64,000 bases of DNA from Apteryx mantelli (GCF_036417845.1 NC_090020.1:31294425-31358424), one strand, 5' to 3'; shown: positions 27,901 to 38,656, counted from the stretch's first letter. Numbers and translations: made by a program. Notes: a model not told the origin generated them from the letters alone.

Positions 27901-28020
27901 TCCGATAATAATCTGTTGTGTATTTGGGACTAATCTCACACACACTTGATGATTATGAAGAACTTCCTTAGAAAGCAGAGGCCTGATCCGTACTGCAACT
28001 TTAACTGGGATCTCCTCCAT
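6455..28020 (-). CDS. KIF27: kinesin family member 27 (17 coding exons, 1,410 aa)
   Basis: This encodes a kinesin-4/KIF7-family motor, related to Drosophila Costal-2, that acts at the axoneme and in cilia assembly; KIF27 is tied to motile cilia and the Fused kinase STK36. Joined exons (descending): 28020-27723, 25869-25669, 24300-23330, 21117-20974, 18575-18369, 17821-17646, 17239-17106, 16542-16387, 15302-15097, 14237-14040, 13685-13572, 12563-12387, 11748-11533, 10484-10278, 9433-9235, 8757-8593, 6918-6455. They total 4,233 nt in one frame with GT-AG introns throughout. The product is 1,410 aa, against about 1,401 in human. The motor has P-loop GQTGSGKT (84-91), switch I NEHSSRSH (201-208) and switch II DLAGSE (249-254), all intact. 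From about residue 360 to 1,256 the protein is mostly coiled coil. An in-frame ATG four codons upstream (28032) also has good context, so the true N-terminus may be MESG-extended. The 23-kb span is compact. Confidence is high for identity and good for most joins. Confidence 0.96.
8593..8757 (-). CDS. KIF27: KIF27 coding exon 16
   Basis: Residues 1202-1256 ([40 protein letters not shown]). Acceptor CATAG/AAC, donor AAAT/GTAAGT. Confidence 0.92.
9235..9433 (-). CDS. KIF27: KIF27 coding exon 15
   Basis: Residues 1136-1201 ([40 protein letters not shown]). Acceptor TCTTAG/ATT, donor AAAG/GTGTTT. Confidence 0.93.
9872..9900. repeat. G-rich tract in KIF27 intron
   Basis: Five G-runs of four or more are separated by single T or A/AA spacers on the plus strand, so the KIF27 pre-mRNA carries a C-rich tract. 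The DNA fits a G-quadruplex pattern, which is inference. Confidence 0.8.
10278..10484 (-). CDS. KIF27: KIF27 coding exon 14
   Basis: Residues 1067-1135 ([20 protein letters not shown], ending LLKYFNK), one of the best conserved blocks of the tail. Acceptor CTGTAG/GAA, donor AAG/GTTTGT. Confidence 0.93.
11533..11748 (-). CDS. KIF27: KIF27 coding exon 13
   Basis: Residues 995-1066 ([20 protein letters not shown], ending DGKVLSAE). Acceptor TTTTAG/GCT, donor GAA/GTAAGT. Confidence 0.93.
12387..12563 (-). CDS. KIF27: KIF27 coding exon 12
   Basis: Residues 936-994 ([37 protein letters not shown]). Acceptor TTTTAG/AAA, donor CAG/GTGATC. Confidence 0.92.
13572..13685 (-). CDS. KIF27: KIF27 coding exon 11
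   Basis: Residues 898-935 ([20 protein letters not shown], ending TSQKLQ). This 38-residue exon has the same length as the mammalian segment but little sequence in common beyond its ends. Acceptor TATAG/GAC, donor CAG/GTAGC. Confidence 0.85.
14040..14237 (-). CDS. KIF27: KIF27 coding exon 10
   Basis: Residues 832-897, charged coiled coil ([20 protein letters not shown], ending QQDQQQIK). Acceptor TTTCAG/ACC, donor AAA/GTAAG. Confidence 0.92.
15097..15302 (-). CDS. KIF27: KIF27 coding exon 9
   Basis: Residues 763-831 ([20 protein letters not shown], ending MDAAKLKVQ). Acceptor TTTAAG/GTAAGG, donor CAG/GTATTT. Confidence 0.92.
16387..16542 (-). CDS. KIF27: KIF27 coding exon 8
   Basis: Residues 711-762, coiled coil ([35 protein letters not shown]). 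Acceptor TTCAAG/GTG, donor ACAG/GTAAC. Confidence 0.92.
16640..16665. repeat. GGT/G-rich tract in KIF27 intron
   Basis: GGGGT, GGT repeats and a run of eight G lie on the plus strand, within the KIF27 intron between coding exons 7 and 8. Confidence 0.7.
17106..17239 (-). CDS. KIF27: KIF27 coding exon 7
   Basis: Residues 666-710, a poorly conserved linker ([19 protein letters not shown] and on). Acceptor CTTAG/GCG, donor ACAG/GTAAA. The open frame continues on both sides, but phase and splice sites fix these limits. Confidence 0.8.
17646..17821 (-). CDS. KIF27: KIF27 coding exon 6
   Basis: This exon is easily missed because the frame is closed on both sides. It reads [20 protein letters not shown], then [17 protein letters not shown] and an acidic [13 protein letters not shown] stretch. 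The donor used here (AA/GTAATA) is needed to keep frame with exon 7. A competing GTAAAA 14 nt earlier would break the frame. Confidence 0.85.
18369..18575 (-). CDS. KIF27: KIF27 coding exon 5
   Basis: Residues 539-607, from [20 protein letters not shown] through RRPYSVPL to the TETRK end. Acceptor CTTGAG/AAT, donor AAAG/GTACGG. Confidence 0.9.
19845..20040 (+). mobile_element. ancient MIR-like SINE copy (plus orientation)
   Basis: By eye, the order of blocks follows a MIR consensus: a TAGTGGATTAAG tRNA-like head, a GTTTCAAGCTC box-B-like motif, then TGATTGTGACTTTTAGCAAGT, which resembles the CORE. An AT-rich tail follows. It is heavily diverged, as expected for a remnant older than the bird-mammal split. 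It sits in a KIF27 intron. Confidence 0.5.
20655..20800 (-). mobile_element. ancient MIR-like SINE copy (minus orientation)
   Basis: The plus strand reads CAGAGGGGTTGAATGATTTACC, then CACAGCTAGGCTG and TCATCCACTAGATGA. This matches the reverse complement of the MIR core and head. It lies about 600 bp from the opposite-strand copy in the same intron. Confidence 0.5.
20974..21117 (-). CDS. KIF27: KIF27 coding exon 4
   Basis: Residues 491-538, coiled coil ([17 protein letters not shown], ending NRLQ). The acceptor is a TAGCAG tandem, so the exon may start at 21117 or 21114, adding or dropping one Gln. Confidence 0.85.
23330..24300 (-). CDS. KIF27: KIF27 coding exon 3: switch I/II and neck
   Basis: An unusually large 971-nt exon encodes residues 167-490: both switches, the [19 protein letters not shown] block, the NIRNKP end of the motor and the first coiled coil. 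Acceptor TTTGAAG/TGATTG, donor CAG/GTATTT, phase 0. Confidence 0.95.
25669..25869 (-). CDS. KIF27: KIF27 coding exon 2
   Basis: Residues 100-166 of the motor ([36 protein letters not shown]). Acceptor TTTCAG/TG and donor ACAG/GTAGG, with one base of a split Val codon at each end. Confidence 0.95.
27723..28020 (-). CDS. KIF27: KIF27 coding exon 1: motor start and P-loop
   Basis: Residues 1-99, beginning [14 protein letters not shown] and containing GQTGSGKT. The donor is TTG/GTAGGT. The 5' UTR part reaches an acceptor at about 28,129 or 28,123. An in-frame stop lies just before the region, with ATGs at 28032 and 28020. Confidence 0.95.
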
Positions 28021-29425
28021 GCCAGACTCCATCTCTGTGTTCCCCACTCAGTATTCAGGGAACCATTAAGAAATCTGTTATGATTCCTGTCTTCACCTCA
28101 CCATGTCTTCACCTCTCAATTGTCTGTAACTAAGAAAAAAAAATTTTTTTCTGAGTTAAAAACTAATTTCCTCCTGAAAAACAAAGTTGAAGAGTTTTTA
28201 AAAAAAAATACATGAGCACAATTACGCTCCGAAAAGTAACTGTGGTATAAAATCAGGCAAATTAATAACTGTTATATCAATTTATAAATTAATTTTACCT
28301 CCATTAGTTTCTAGGAGAGCAGACTTAACCTGAAGTCTGAGAGCGACCTCATCTTCTATTTGAACATAATATAATCATGTGAAGCAACAGTACTGTAAGA
28401 GCTTATTAACAAACTTTGTCGATAAAACATATGCCCAAATGAATCCACTTATTTTCCTATAGCAGCATTCATGCTGCATGGGCAACAGAAATCAGTGAAC
28501 CAAAACATTTTTCTACCAAAATTGTATGTACATATACGTACACACATACACACTTTAAAACTCTCTTGTACTTAAGAAAGGCCAAGCAGTTCAAACTCAA
28601 CAAGCACAAAGCAAGCAGTTGTGTTGCCTACAGAGCAGATGTGATTTTAAATACGTTTAATTACACATATTCTTCTGATTTTAATCTGCCTGTTTAAACA
28701 CATACATAATTAATTTCTAGTAATTATATATGTTAGCAACCATAGTTCCTTATAATACTCCCTGCGTAATCGTTCTTACAACATAGGCACTACACAGTAC
28801 CACAACCACAAATACCAAGCTTTCTTTAAAGCTGTCTTTCAGGAACATTCACAAACACCCACAAGTGCTGCTGGGTCCCAAACATATCATTTCTTTTCAC
28901 TCATTGTAAGTATACTTGCAACACAAGAAAAACTTTGCCGAACTTTCTGCTTGCTAAACTCCCACATATTGCTTTCAAGAAAGCTGCATTACTGAACTGG
29001 CAGAACTCCTCAGCTAAACACCTGAAATCCAGGTTTGTTAAAAATATGGCCAGCTTTAAACATTCTTTTGTGGTCGCAAAGAAATAAGTTTTTGCATATT
29101 ATTTTATTTCATTTAGCTTGTTTGAGAACTTGTGCATTCAAAGTTGAGAAACTATCTGGAAATTGAAAAAAGAAAAACCTTCTTTTATTAACTGAGTAGA
29201 AGAAAAAAAGCGAAAGTGTGAGGCTGAAATAAGCCTCAAATCATAAAGGATATAGTGATTAGAAACCGCTATTTAAATTTACTGAAGATTCAGAACACAT
29301 TTTGCTCATTTCCTGTTTTTACTTATCCAGGTAGCATCCTTTGTATCCACAAGCATGTACTGCTTTAAAAGGCTGACATTCTGCCTTTTTAAAATTACAC
29401 GTCAAACAAAGACAGTTTAAAGTGA

Positions 29426-29562
<137 letters not shown>

Positions 29563-29574
29563 AACAGGCACGTG

Positions 29575-29995
29575 ACTCACGGCAGCACTGCGGCGCGGCC
29601 GGTTACTAGAAAGCAGCAGAGGCGCGGGCGCGGCCCGGAGGGGGCGCGGGCGCTCCGCGCTGCTGCGCTCGCCATGGGCCGAGGCGCGCTTTTCCTCCCC
29701 ACCAGCCTGGCCGGGCCCGGGAGTCCCCCGCGACGCCGCCGAGCCCTGCCCGGGCCGCCGGGGAGCGAGGCGGCGGCGTACCCACCTGCGGCGACGGCGG
29801 CGGCCTTGTTTACGGCTGCTCGCTAGGCAACTGCGGCGGTGTCCGGCGGCACCGCCCCGCACCACAGCGCCGGCGGGAGGGGCGCGCAGCCGGGTGCCCG
29901 CGCGCAGGCGCCGCGCGACCAGTAACGGCCGCCCCGGCAGCGGCGCTCAGAGCGCCGCCGAGGCCTGGCGGATTGCAATGAAGGCGCGGGCACGA
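29575..29995. promoter_or_regulatory. KIF27: KIF27 CpG island promoter
   Basis: A GC/CpG-rich block lies between the microsatellite and the QNG1 3' end. It contains the putative KIF27 first exon on the minus strand. Confidence 0.75.
29786..29900 (-). other. KIF27: candidate KIF27 noncoding exon 1
   Basis: The minus-strand donor CGCAG/GTGGGT has its GT at 29785-29784. The upstream limit is estimated. It would splice to the acceptor at about 28,129 (CTTAG) or 28,123 (TACAG), just upstream of the start codon. Confidence 0.5.
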
Positions 29996-30032
29996 GTTAC
30001 GATAAGAGTTCTGTCAGTGCACTGAATTTTTT

Positions 30033-30038
30033 TTTAAT
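30033..30038 (-). other. QNG1: candidate QNG1 poly(A) signal ATTAAA
   Basis: TTTAAT on the plus strand gives ATTAAA about 440 nt past the QNG1 stop. No canonical AATAAA was seen between the stop and the KIF27 island. If used, QNG1 would end within about 150 bp of the KIF27 promoter. Confidence 0.35.
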
Positions 30039-30478
30039 AATCAAATAGCCTTAATCAATTTGTGACAGGAAAAGTTCAGGTTTTCTTGAGCACATGCAAC
30101 AGGTCATCTCAATGTAGCTTTGACAACATATCTGCAGGCGTGGTGTCGCCACAAGAACAACTGCCTGAGTGTAAAGAATATGTATGTATTTGTGTACATA
30201 CATATGCATACATATATACACATAACACACAGGCAAGCACAGAACTCAAGGCATGAGTAATAATCCATATTAATTAAGGTTTTGTCCATAAAAGTTTTGT
30301 CTTATTAATTCCAGTCATGGCTAGTGAAAAATTCAGAAAAAAATAAGCAGAAGTTATTAAATGCATCATTAGAAAGCAAGTATTTGACTTAGCAAGTTCC
30401 AAATTAGTATTTGACAGACCAATGTATGAAAAGAGTAATGCAGAATAACGCATCAGTAGAACAGCTATGAGACTGGCA

Positions 30479-30711
30479 TTAATAATATATACACCGTACT
30501 CTATGAAATGGAATATCTTTCATGTCTTCCCTGTGATCCCTGGCATAGTCCCAAAGATAATAATCAAGTAAGACTGCATTGATCTTTTCACTCATGTCTT
30601 GACCCTTCTTCTCATAGAGCTCCAGCAGGTGCTTACAAATCAATGCACAACACCAGATAGAACAACCACGGATCTCCACCTCCTGCTTATCTCCAGATTG
30701 GAAAATTACTC
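30479..30711 (-). CDS. QNG1: QNG1 exon 4 and stop
   Basis: Residues 265-341, ending [11 protein letters not shown] then TAA (30481-30479). Acceptor CTGCAG/GAG. Confidence 0.96.
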
Positions 30712-33700
30712 CTGCAGGACACAAGAAACAGCAATTCAATTATGTTTGAGAGACAGAAGACCCAGAATGTCTTGAATTTTTTTTTATTCATTTTTATTCT
30801 CTCCTAGGACTGCAATTTTGACAGCTTACACTACCATCAATAACTGTGTTGCTACACATTTTCTATAGAATGTTTTAAGTTTACCAACATGTAAGTTTGT
30901 CTCAAATTCAGTTAAAAGGCCTTCATGTATTTGAAGAGAGTAGATTAAGAAAAGAACACGTTTGGGTTACACTGCACATTATATGACTATTTTTTTGTTT
31001 GTGCACATAAAAAGGATACCCAAGCACAATTCCAAGACTGTATTTTTGCAAGGGTTAACTTTACTCCTGTTAAGAAGATGAGAGATTAAATTTATCATGT
31101 AGACAATTTATCTTTTCCATGAATCCTAATAAGGACATGCCCATCCAAGTAATTCAGATAAATGGGTCTCTTTTACATATGCAGCCATTCTATTAAGATC
31201 CATGAACAATTGTGTTTGTCTGTTTATCCTGCTGTGTAATGTTAGAGTTGAGTAATAACAGTTCTCCCTATAAATAGTCATTTTACAGCAGCAAAAGGAT
31301 TGATTTATGTTTTTATTCACTGAAGTTCATAGTTAGTATGCGCAGGAAAATGAAATGATGGTTAAAAAGTGAGATTCATTTCTCATCTTGAATGATTATC
31401 TTCATTAAAAGCTACAAAATAATATTTATAAATGTCAGTTTAAAAATATATCTTACTTGTCCTTATATAAACAGTAGTTGCTAGCAGTTCAGTACAGATA
31501 AACAGGAATCCCCATACGTTACACCTTCTTTGAACTAATGAAGAAATTGGAGCTTCTATTATCTAAACCTGAAAATCCAAACTACACTCCTGCTGAAGAA
31601 TTTTTCACAACAGTGGCCTTTTTGAAACTCAGAAATCAATGGGCTTAGAGTCTCTTTAATCATCCCTCATTGGTGTTTAATCCAAGGAACAGTTTGATCT
31701 TAAAAAAAGTTTAACATCTCATTTGAGATTACTGTTAGAGAACGAGATCTCCCCTGTCACCCCATCACTACATAAGAACTCCTCATTCCTTGGGGGGTAA
31801 CCCAAACCCCAAACCCTCACAGTGACAAAACATTAAATTTTAAAATTAGCTTTAGTCTACACTATCAGAAAACACAATTACTCAATATTAGTAAGGGAGG
31901 TACAAACCTTCATGCAGTTTCTTCATTAGCTCCTCAGAGTATTTCATTGCTTTTAAGTGAACAAGAACTTGAGGGATCCTGTAGTCAGCAAATATAGTCA
32001 GACTAGAAATGTCACCAAAGCAGCCATCTCCTTTGCCTTCTAATACACTCCAGGTATCAGCCACAAGTATTTGTGCTCGTTTGTAAAAGGACACCTTTTT
32101 ATTCTGATAAAGAAAAATTCCCAAGTTATTTAAGCGCCTCAGAGACATCAATAGAGAGAGAAAATTATATGTACAGAGAAAGACATGGAGTTGCGTTGTT
32201 CTAGAAAACACAACTTACTTCTTCTTTAAGTAAATATTTTAATTAACAAACACAAAAAAGGAACAACACTATGAACACCTTAAAATTAAGACACTATTGA
32301 ACCGCAAAAAAATATCACATGGAACCTTCAAACTTTTGAAATAAGAGAAACATACTACAAATTACTGTGATTCAATAGAAGATTGCTCAGATTACATTTG
32401 GATCTCAGAACCCATAAATGTTTATTTCTACTGGGCAAACATGCCAACTGCAGTCCAGCAAACACAAATTCTTTCAGAAACTCTAGTTGTTCATCTAACC
32501 TTTTATTTAGAGAAGGATAAGTAGCATGTATTACATCAGACAACTGACATGTTTTGTTAATCATCTTATCCCTAATGTTAAGGAAACAAAATTCTAGTCA
32601 AAAGTATATTGAATGACTCAGTAGTGTATAGCAGATCTTGCTAGTTAATTCCTTTTTCCCTCATTAATTTCGGTAAGTGGTGTATTTGCAAATATGAGGT
32701 TTTTTGTTTGTTTGTTTTTTAAGTACTATGAATGGTTCTATTTCTGTCAAATATTTTATTGCTGGTGCTAAATCTGCAAAAATTTATGCGCTTTTGTGAT
32801 TACTCACAAAGGGAAAAGCTAAAGATATGCAATGACCTGTATGGATTTAAGGTTTTCACTCTGTGACAAAAAATGTGTAAAAGTAAATCTGCATCTTTAA
32901 AAAAAATAGCTACAAGTGGGTTAGGGTTTCTTTTTGCTTACAGCTAAAACAGATTTTCAGTTTTTCATAAAGTGTGCCTACCAACATGACATAACTGAAA
33001 TGGCTACTCTAAAATACAAGATGGGGATTCTATTCATTTCAAGTTTTATTCTACTACCCTATTTCACAGTCACAATTTACAAATGACGTTTTAAAAACTG
33101 ATTTAATCTTACTTTATTGCCAAGATGCTACAGACTCTTCCAGAAAACAAAGTGCATTTTTTGTCATTAAGTGCTGTTCTCCAAAAACACTGAAAACAAA
33201 ATGTCTTACTATGTTTCACAGAACAATAACTTCCGCAAACATTTTGAAAACTGTTTCTTTCTGTGTACTTCATGCCCTATTTGACATAGATAAACTTACT
33301 TCTAGAGAATACTATAGACAATCTTGTAGGTTAAATAATAAAATACCATTTAAAACATAACAGGAAGTAAATAATTAATAGACCAAATCCCATTACAGCT
33401 CCTACAGCCCTGAAGCTAATGAAAAACAAAGACAAAGATTGCTCTTCTGATAGCATTTAGATTTTTTCCAATATAGTAAAGAACTGATAGCCTCCAGCAC
33501 TACACTGTTTTACAAAAGCAGAGGAAGGAAGAATACAAATGGAACTTTTCATCTCATGCAGCAATTTAATTTGGAAGAAAAATACTGTCTGGGACTTTTC
33601 ATCAAGCACACGGATTTATAATTTCATTGTTTCAATTATCGTTAATTTCTATACTGCATAGACCTTCTGAAGTTCATGTAAAGTTCTATTTACGAAAAAT

Positions 33701-36700
33701 ACTACTTAGCATTTGTAATAAAATTTTCCACCATTCTTTTCAACAGAACAGCAATGAAAGGTATCACTTGTCCAAAAATGGAGCATTTTACCTGATGGTA
33801 CTACTACTAAACTGCTTTTTCAAGAACACCCTCACTTTCCAGGAAAAGCTACCAGAATGGGAACACTTGTGCCTCCCCCTCGCTACAATGAGCCAGTATC
33901 AAGAGATGTAACTAATTCTGACCTACTGATATGAAGAGAAAGGAGGAGTACTGGGTTGGTAAAAGATCAAAACAGCACAGCTAGTACAAAAAACAGAGAA
34001 TAGGTGGATCATTATTATTTTATATTCTCAGCCCCAGGTGATGGGGAAAAAAGAGGTGCATACATGGAGTGTCAATGACTGGAAGCTCTGAAAGGACTCC
34101 ATGGCATGTATGTCAGAGCATGAAAATCCTGAATATGCAAGTATAACATAGTCTACATAACTTCCATCAGGATTCAAATTCAGCACAGCATTTAAATACG
34201 TATGTAAATGCACTTAAGTTTAAGGCCATAGGAACCATAAAAAAGAAAATCCATACTAGTACAAAAAGGTTTTGGAGGGGTTTGTTTTTTGTTTGCAATT
34301 CACTTTTCAGAAGAAGAGGAACATAGCCAATTTATAAAAATACAGTCAGTAGTGTGTAGTTTTGAAAAAGGTTTTGTGTGTGTTTGGTAAAACATATAGC
34401 CAGAGAACTATCTTAATTTTAGAAGCTACCCTTGGAGGTCAGAACATAATTGAGGAAAGCTGTCATAGTCTATCCATGTAATTTTTAAACTGTGATCGTA
34501 TGAGTCTACTACAGAATTTATTTTTCATACATATTTCTATCATTGAGAGTTATTGAAGATCACTGCTTTGTTTTTGGATTTCTCACCTTGTTTTCAGTTC
34601 CCTCCCAATCCTGTACGGAAGGCAAAGTCTTACTTGTGAGGTCTCAATCTGCTGCCAAAGCAACAATGTTGATAATAAGATCCCTGTCACCCTGGTATTA
34701 GGTGCTAACTAATTTGTTACAAGGAGGGTGTAAACTTGGTCTACATTATTTCACCCACCTTCAAAATACACAGCTTGCTTTGTGAAAGCAGAAATACAGC
34801 TTCCGTATTGGTGCAAGAGGCTTTACTACTATGTCAATGCTTATGGTCTGCGATCATTTTTGGAACAGCTTTTCATTTTGTAGTCTGCTGCTGCTCTTAG
34901 TGAGCCTTGCTTTATAAAGCACTCAGAACCATCTCATGAAAGACATTACGTCAATGAATACAGTCACTATAAAGATAAGAAAAATATTCTATGTATCACT
35001 TGGAAAATATTTCCTTTCTGGTCACGCACACACACAAAATCTTCAAAAGGTTTACTTCATATGTAAAAAAAAATTCCAGCGAATTAAATTAGTAGCTTCA
35101 AAGATCAGTTAGCAACAACCTGCGATTGTTCATGTAAATATGATATGTTACTCCACAGTAGGAGACACAGGAAAATAAAATTATGCCACCTACTCAAGAG
35201 CAGATTTAAGTGGTAAGTGCAGTTAGCTTAAAGCCCTAGTGAACCGTGTTCCAGGGAGTTATCTTGAAAGACTGCACAAGCTATTAGTATAGGCTGTACT
35301 ATCAATAGAAAAAGAAGTCTTCCAGACCTAACAGATGAATACTACTATAGATAGGACTGAACACAGAAGTAGCTAGATGTATCACTGACACTTAACAAAG
35401 AACATGTCTGTTTAGACAAAATCAAAGACATGGAAGATACCAAACACACTACTTCCCAGCAGCTTTCCTCTTTCAGGGAAACTGTTTCAAAAAGCTTCAG
35501 TGTACTGTAAACCCGGATAAAAGTATGACAATTTGGGCTTAATTCTGGTCTGTAGCTGTCCATGCAATGTCTACTGAATCAACAACAGTCTGGATTCCCC
35601 ATAGTTGCACATTTTCACAGTTTTATCAGGGCCTCATTTCCTTCATTAGCTGCAGAGAAACTCAAGATAAAGTGGAGGGGATGAGGATTAGAAGCAGATT
35701 GTGACTTTTCAGGCAAAAATTACTTCAAACATGATATATATGCAGTGGGTACAATGTGTTCCTGATCCAACTGGGAATGGAACAGTATCATAATATATTA
35801 CAGCAACAACAGAATGATTGAAAACAGAGACAAAATATGAAAAAAAAAAGCTTTTTCTGGAAAAATGACTCATAAGAAATAAAAAACTGAATTTCAACAA
35901 ATTAGGCAAAATTCTGTTAACAAATCGTGTGATTTTGTTTTTAGAGATAAGATCAATAGAGAAATGAAATCTATATAATTTCACCTCATCTTAATAAAAG
36001 AGTATAGTTTGGTCCAGAAATATTATCTAAAAGAAAAACCCTTCTTTCCTGTCTTTATTGCTAATAGCAACACATATTTTTAAGAACACCAATTTCAAAG
36101 TCCGATTTTCTTTTCATTATATAGACCAATCTCTCTATTGATTTGAGGTGAAATGCTAAAATAATGCTAAAATAATGGTAATTTTCCTTATTTCTCTTGA
36201 ATTTTATTTTTGAATACACTAACTGCCACAGAAATGTTTCTGTTCACCTTCTGTTTTTCTAGATTAAAAAAAAATCCCAACAATTCACAAATTTTAGATC
36301 AATTCTGAACTGACCACCCTTTCAGAAGAATTTTCATGGACAACTTAACAGCTATACTTTAAAGCCACAATGAGTAAGGAGTAAGTTCTTATGATAAAAA
36401 TTCAATGTTAGAACCAACTTACCTCAAATACAGCTTCATCTCTGTAAGAAGGGAAATTTTCCACTACTAACCGTAGTAGTTTCTGAGCACTTTTTTCACT
36501 CATTTTAACACAGGTGAGGAAAGAACCTCCAAATTTCTCCAACAGAACTGTTCCACTTTCATTCAACACACGATGTCTCTCTTCAATCAAAGGCATGGGG
36601 ACTTCTGTGTCAGAGCGAAATACGTGCCTAACTTGCTCAAGTGTCATGGTGGCATAATACAAGGCACTGGTAATAGGTATTCCTTCAGAAAAGTGAAAAT

Positions 36701-37870
36701 AAAATCTTTAGACTATCGTATCACACCTGAAGAACTAATGTAGTGGCCTACTACAGATGAAAGCATTTATACTGCAATGAAGACTTGAAAAGTGTATCAA
36801 CTCTTAAGACCAACCAAGTGATGATTACACTCAAATCGTTGCTTCAAACGAAGTATGCGTTTGCACACAGTGTTCCCATCTATAGATAACTACTTCCGAG
36901 GTGTAATCATGGTACTTTTCCTTCCTTTTAACATGCATTTTTTTCCAACTGTTTAGTCTTCACAGCTCAGCGTGGTGTTTTCATAGCATACCACACAAAT
37001 ATATACCTGGCATGTAGCTCCTAATAATTCTGCATTTATAAAAAGTATCTTCACACAAACTCCCCCTTAGTTTGCATGCAAACATATAGGAACTTAATTA
37101 AAAGTTTCACCTGTACCTACAAATAGATTTTTCAGGTGCTAATTAGCACTGATGAGAAGACAGCAACAATGGAGCAAGTAACAGACTATTGTTTTTAGAA
37201 GCGTGTGTTTTTTCAGATTTATTGGAGCCGCTTTGGTATTGGTTCAACACAGAGAACCCCTTAGGATTCTCAGTTTAAACATGGTCTTCTCATCTATCGT
37301 GGTATGAATACAACCAGTCACAAATAACGTATTTTCGGCCCACAGGTATTACCAAGGCACTTGCCCAAGCCCAAAGGGGCCGCCTGCACAACCCGCCTAC
37401 CAAAATCGCGTCCGAGAGTGTGCGGGAGGGCGGGCACTGCTTTTGAGTGCGGGACTTCCCCGCCGCCCCCGGGCCAGGGCGGGGCCCTCCGGCCGTTACG
37501 GTAACGGACGCCCCAAAAGCGGGCGGCACTGACCGTCGTCGAGCGCCCTGTTGACGGCGGCACAGAGGGACCAGTAGCCGCTGTAGCTCTTGCCCTTGTA
37601 CTTCACCAGGCACTTGCGGTCGTCGCGCTCGGACCAGAAGGAGAAGTTGAGTGTGTCCACCAGGAACACCCAGCTCACCGCCTCCTCGCTCGCCGCCCGC
37701 GGGTTGAGCTCGTGCAGGCACTTCCAGCCCGCCACGCCGAACTCCTCGGCCGAGACCTTGTCGAACAGAGCCTCCGCCAGGCTCCTGACGCCCTCCTCCT
37801 CCACGGACACGTCCCTGCTGCGCTCCGCGATGAACCTGGCCGACTCCAGCGGCGAGGGGAGCGCCGCCAT
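30479..37870 (-). CDS. QNG1: queuosine 5'-phosphate N-glycosylase/hydrolase (4 exons, 341 aa)
   Basis: QNG1 (C9orf64, DUF2419 family) releases queuine base from queuosine-5'-monophosphate so that it can be reused for tRNA queuosine modification. Exons (descending): 37870-37534, 36682-36423, 32103-31908, 30711-30479. They join in frame for 1,026 nt and give 341 residues, the length I recall for the human enzyme. Family blocks visible are [19 protein letters not shown] and [15 protein letters not shown] near the N-terminus, SYYATMTL-type and EKFGGSF blocks in exon 2, [14 protein letters not shown] and [10 protein letters not shown] in exon 3, and [11 protein letters not shown] with [16 protein letters not shown] in exon 4. 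The invariant Asp residues in VADTW (215) and FADYR (239) are plausible active-site residues, by inference. The start ATG (37870) lies in a CpG island at the expected N-terminus. There is no targeting signal or membrane segment, so it is probably cytosolic. Confidence 0.97.
31908..32103 (-). CDS. QNG1: QNG1 exon 3
   Basis: Residues 200-264 ([31 protein letters not shown]). Acceptor ATCAG/AAT, donor GAAG/GTTTGT. Confidence 0.95.
36423..36682 (-). CDS. QNG1: QNG1 exon 2
   Basis: Residues 113-199 ([41 protein letters not shown]). Acceptor CTGAAG/GAATAC, donor GAG/GTAAGT. Confidence 0.95.
37534..37870 (-). CDS. QNG1: QNG1 exon 1
   Basis: Residues 1-112, GC-rich and inside the CpG island. The donor is GACG/GTCAGT, a weaker match to consensus than the other QNG1 donors. 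Confidence 0.95.
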
Positions 37871-37938
37871 CCTGCGCCTCCTGCCCGGGCGAGGAAACGC
37901 GCGTTTTCAAGGCCGCTCTCCGCCCCGCCGCCGCCGCC

Positions 37939-37964
37939 CGGCCCGGCCCGGCCCGGCCCGGCCC
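37939..37964. repeat. CGGCC pentamer tandem repeat
   Basis: About five units of CGGCC lie just upstream of the QNG1 start codon. Confidence 0.85.
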
Positions 37965-38289
37965 CCTCCCGCCGGCGGCGCCGCCACAGCACGAAGCGCT
38001 ACCCCCCCCCCCCTTACCGCCACGGGGGCCGCTACCGAGGGCGCAGCGGCCCGCACGCCCCGCGCCGCCGCCGACCAGCGCCGCGCAGGCGCGATGGGGC
38101 CGGGCGGGGGCGGCCGCGCATCCCTGCGGCCGGCGCCGCGCGCTCAGCCCCGGGCGCGCCCCGCCCCGCCCCCGCGGTCGCCCCGCCCCGGCCCAGCTCC
38201 CAGCCACCCGGGGCAGCTCCCCGCCCCGCCCCGCCCGCCTGACTCTGCACCTCTTCTCAGCCCCGAGCCCCTTGCGTACACGCCGGCGA

Positions 38290-38630
38290 CTGCACGGAAA
38301 AAGCTCCTGCCATTGCTTCAGATAATTTGCATTTTGTCGGACACCTTTGTCTACATTATTTCTCCCTGTAACTTATGTTCTTGCCTTTCCCAAGCAAGTG
38401 CTAATTCTACACGTGTAGACAAAAGTAGTTGTTTCTTCTTCTCTTTAAAACAATTTAATCATAGTTTCTTACCTCCTTGCCCCTTCCCATTACATGGTAG
38501 TTACAGCTGTCTATTATGACAGGCATTACCCCATATGGCTGAAAGAGCTGAGGAGCATATGAGAACCGATAAAAACAGTAAAAGAATCCACTCTTACTCT
38601 GGATCTACCACATCCAGATGTGCAAGGTTC
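38290..38630. other. intergenic gap between HNRNPK 3' end and QNG1 promoter
   Basis: Short AT-rich spacer. No gene or recognisable repeat was seen. Confidence 0.5.
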
Positions 38631-38650
38631 TTTTGCATTTTTTAATTATT

Positions 38651-38656
38651 TTTATT
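38651..38656 (-). other. HNRNPK: candidate HNRNPK poly(A) signal AATAAA
   Basis: AATAAA on the minus strand lies about 1.1 kb after the stop codon. Alternative hexamers occur nearer, for example at about 39,336 and 39,018. Usage is unknown. Confidence 0.4.

Larger units (their letters stand above)
37370..38290. promoter_or_regulatory. QNG1: QNG1 CpG island promoter
   Basis: This GC/CpG-rich block spans QNG1 exon 1 and its upstream DNA, with a CGGCC pentamer array at about 37,939-37,964. Transcription probably starts between 37,880 and 38,000 on the minus strand. Long open frames on both strands here come from GC-rich composition. Confidence 0.8.

Noticed and set aside
37290-38519. 305- and 309-codon open frames around QNG1 exon 1
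   Set aside because: They are composition shadows of the CpG island. The QNG1 frame (start 37870) has clear homology and splice sites.
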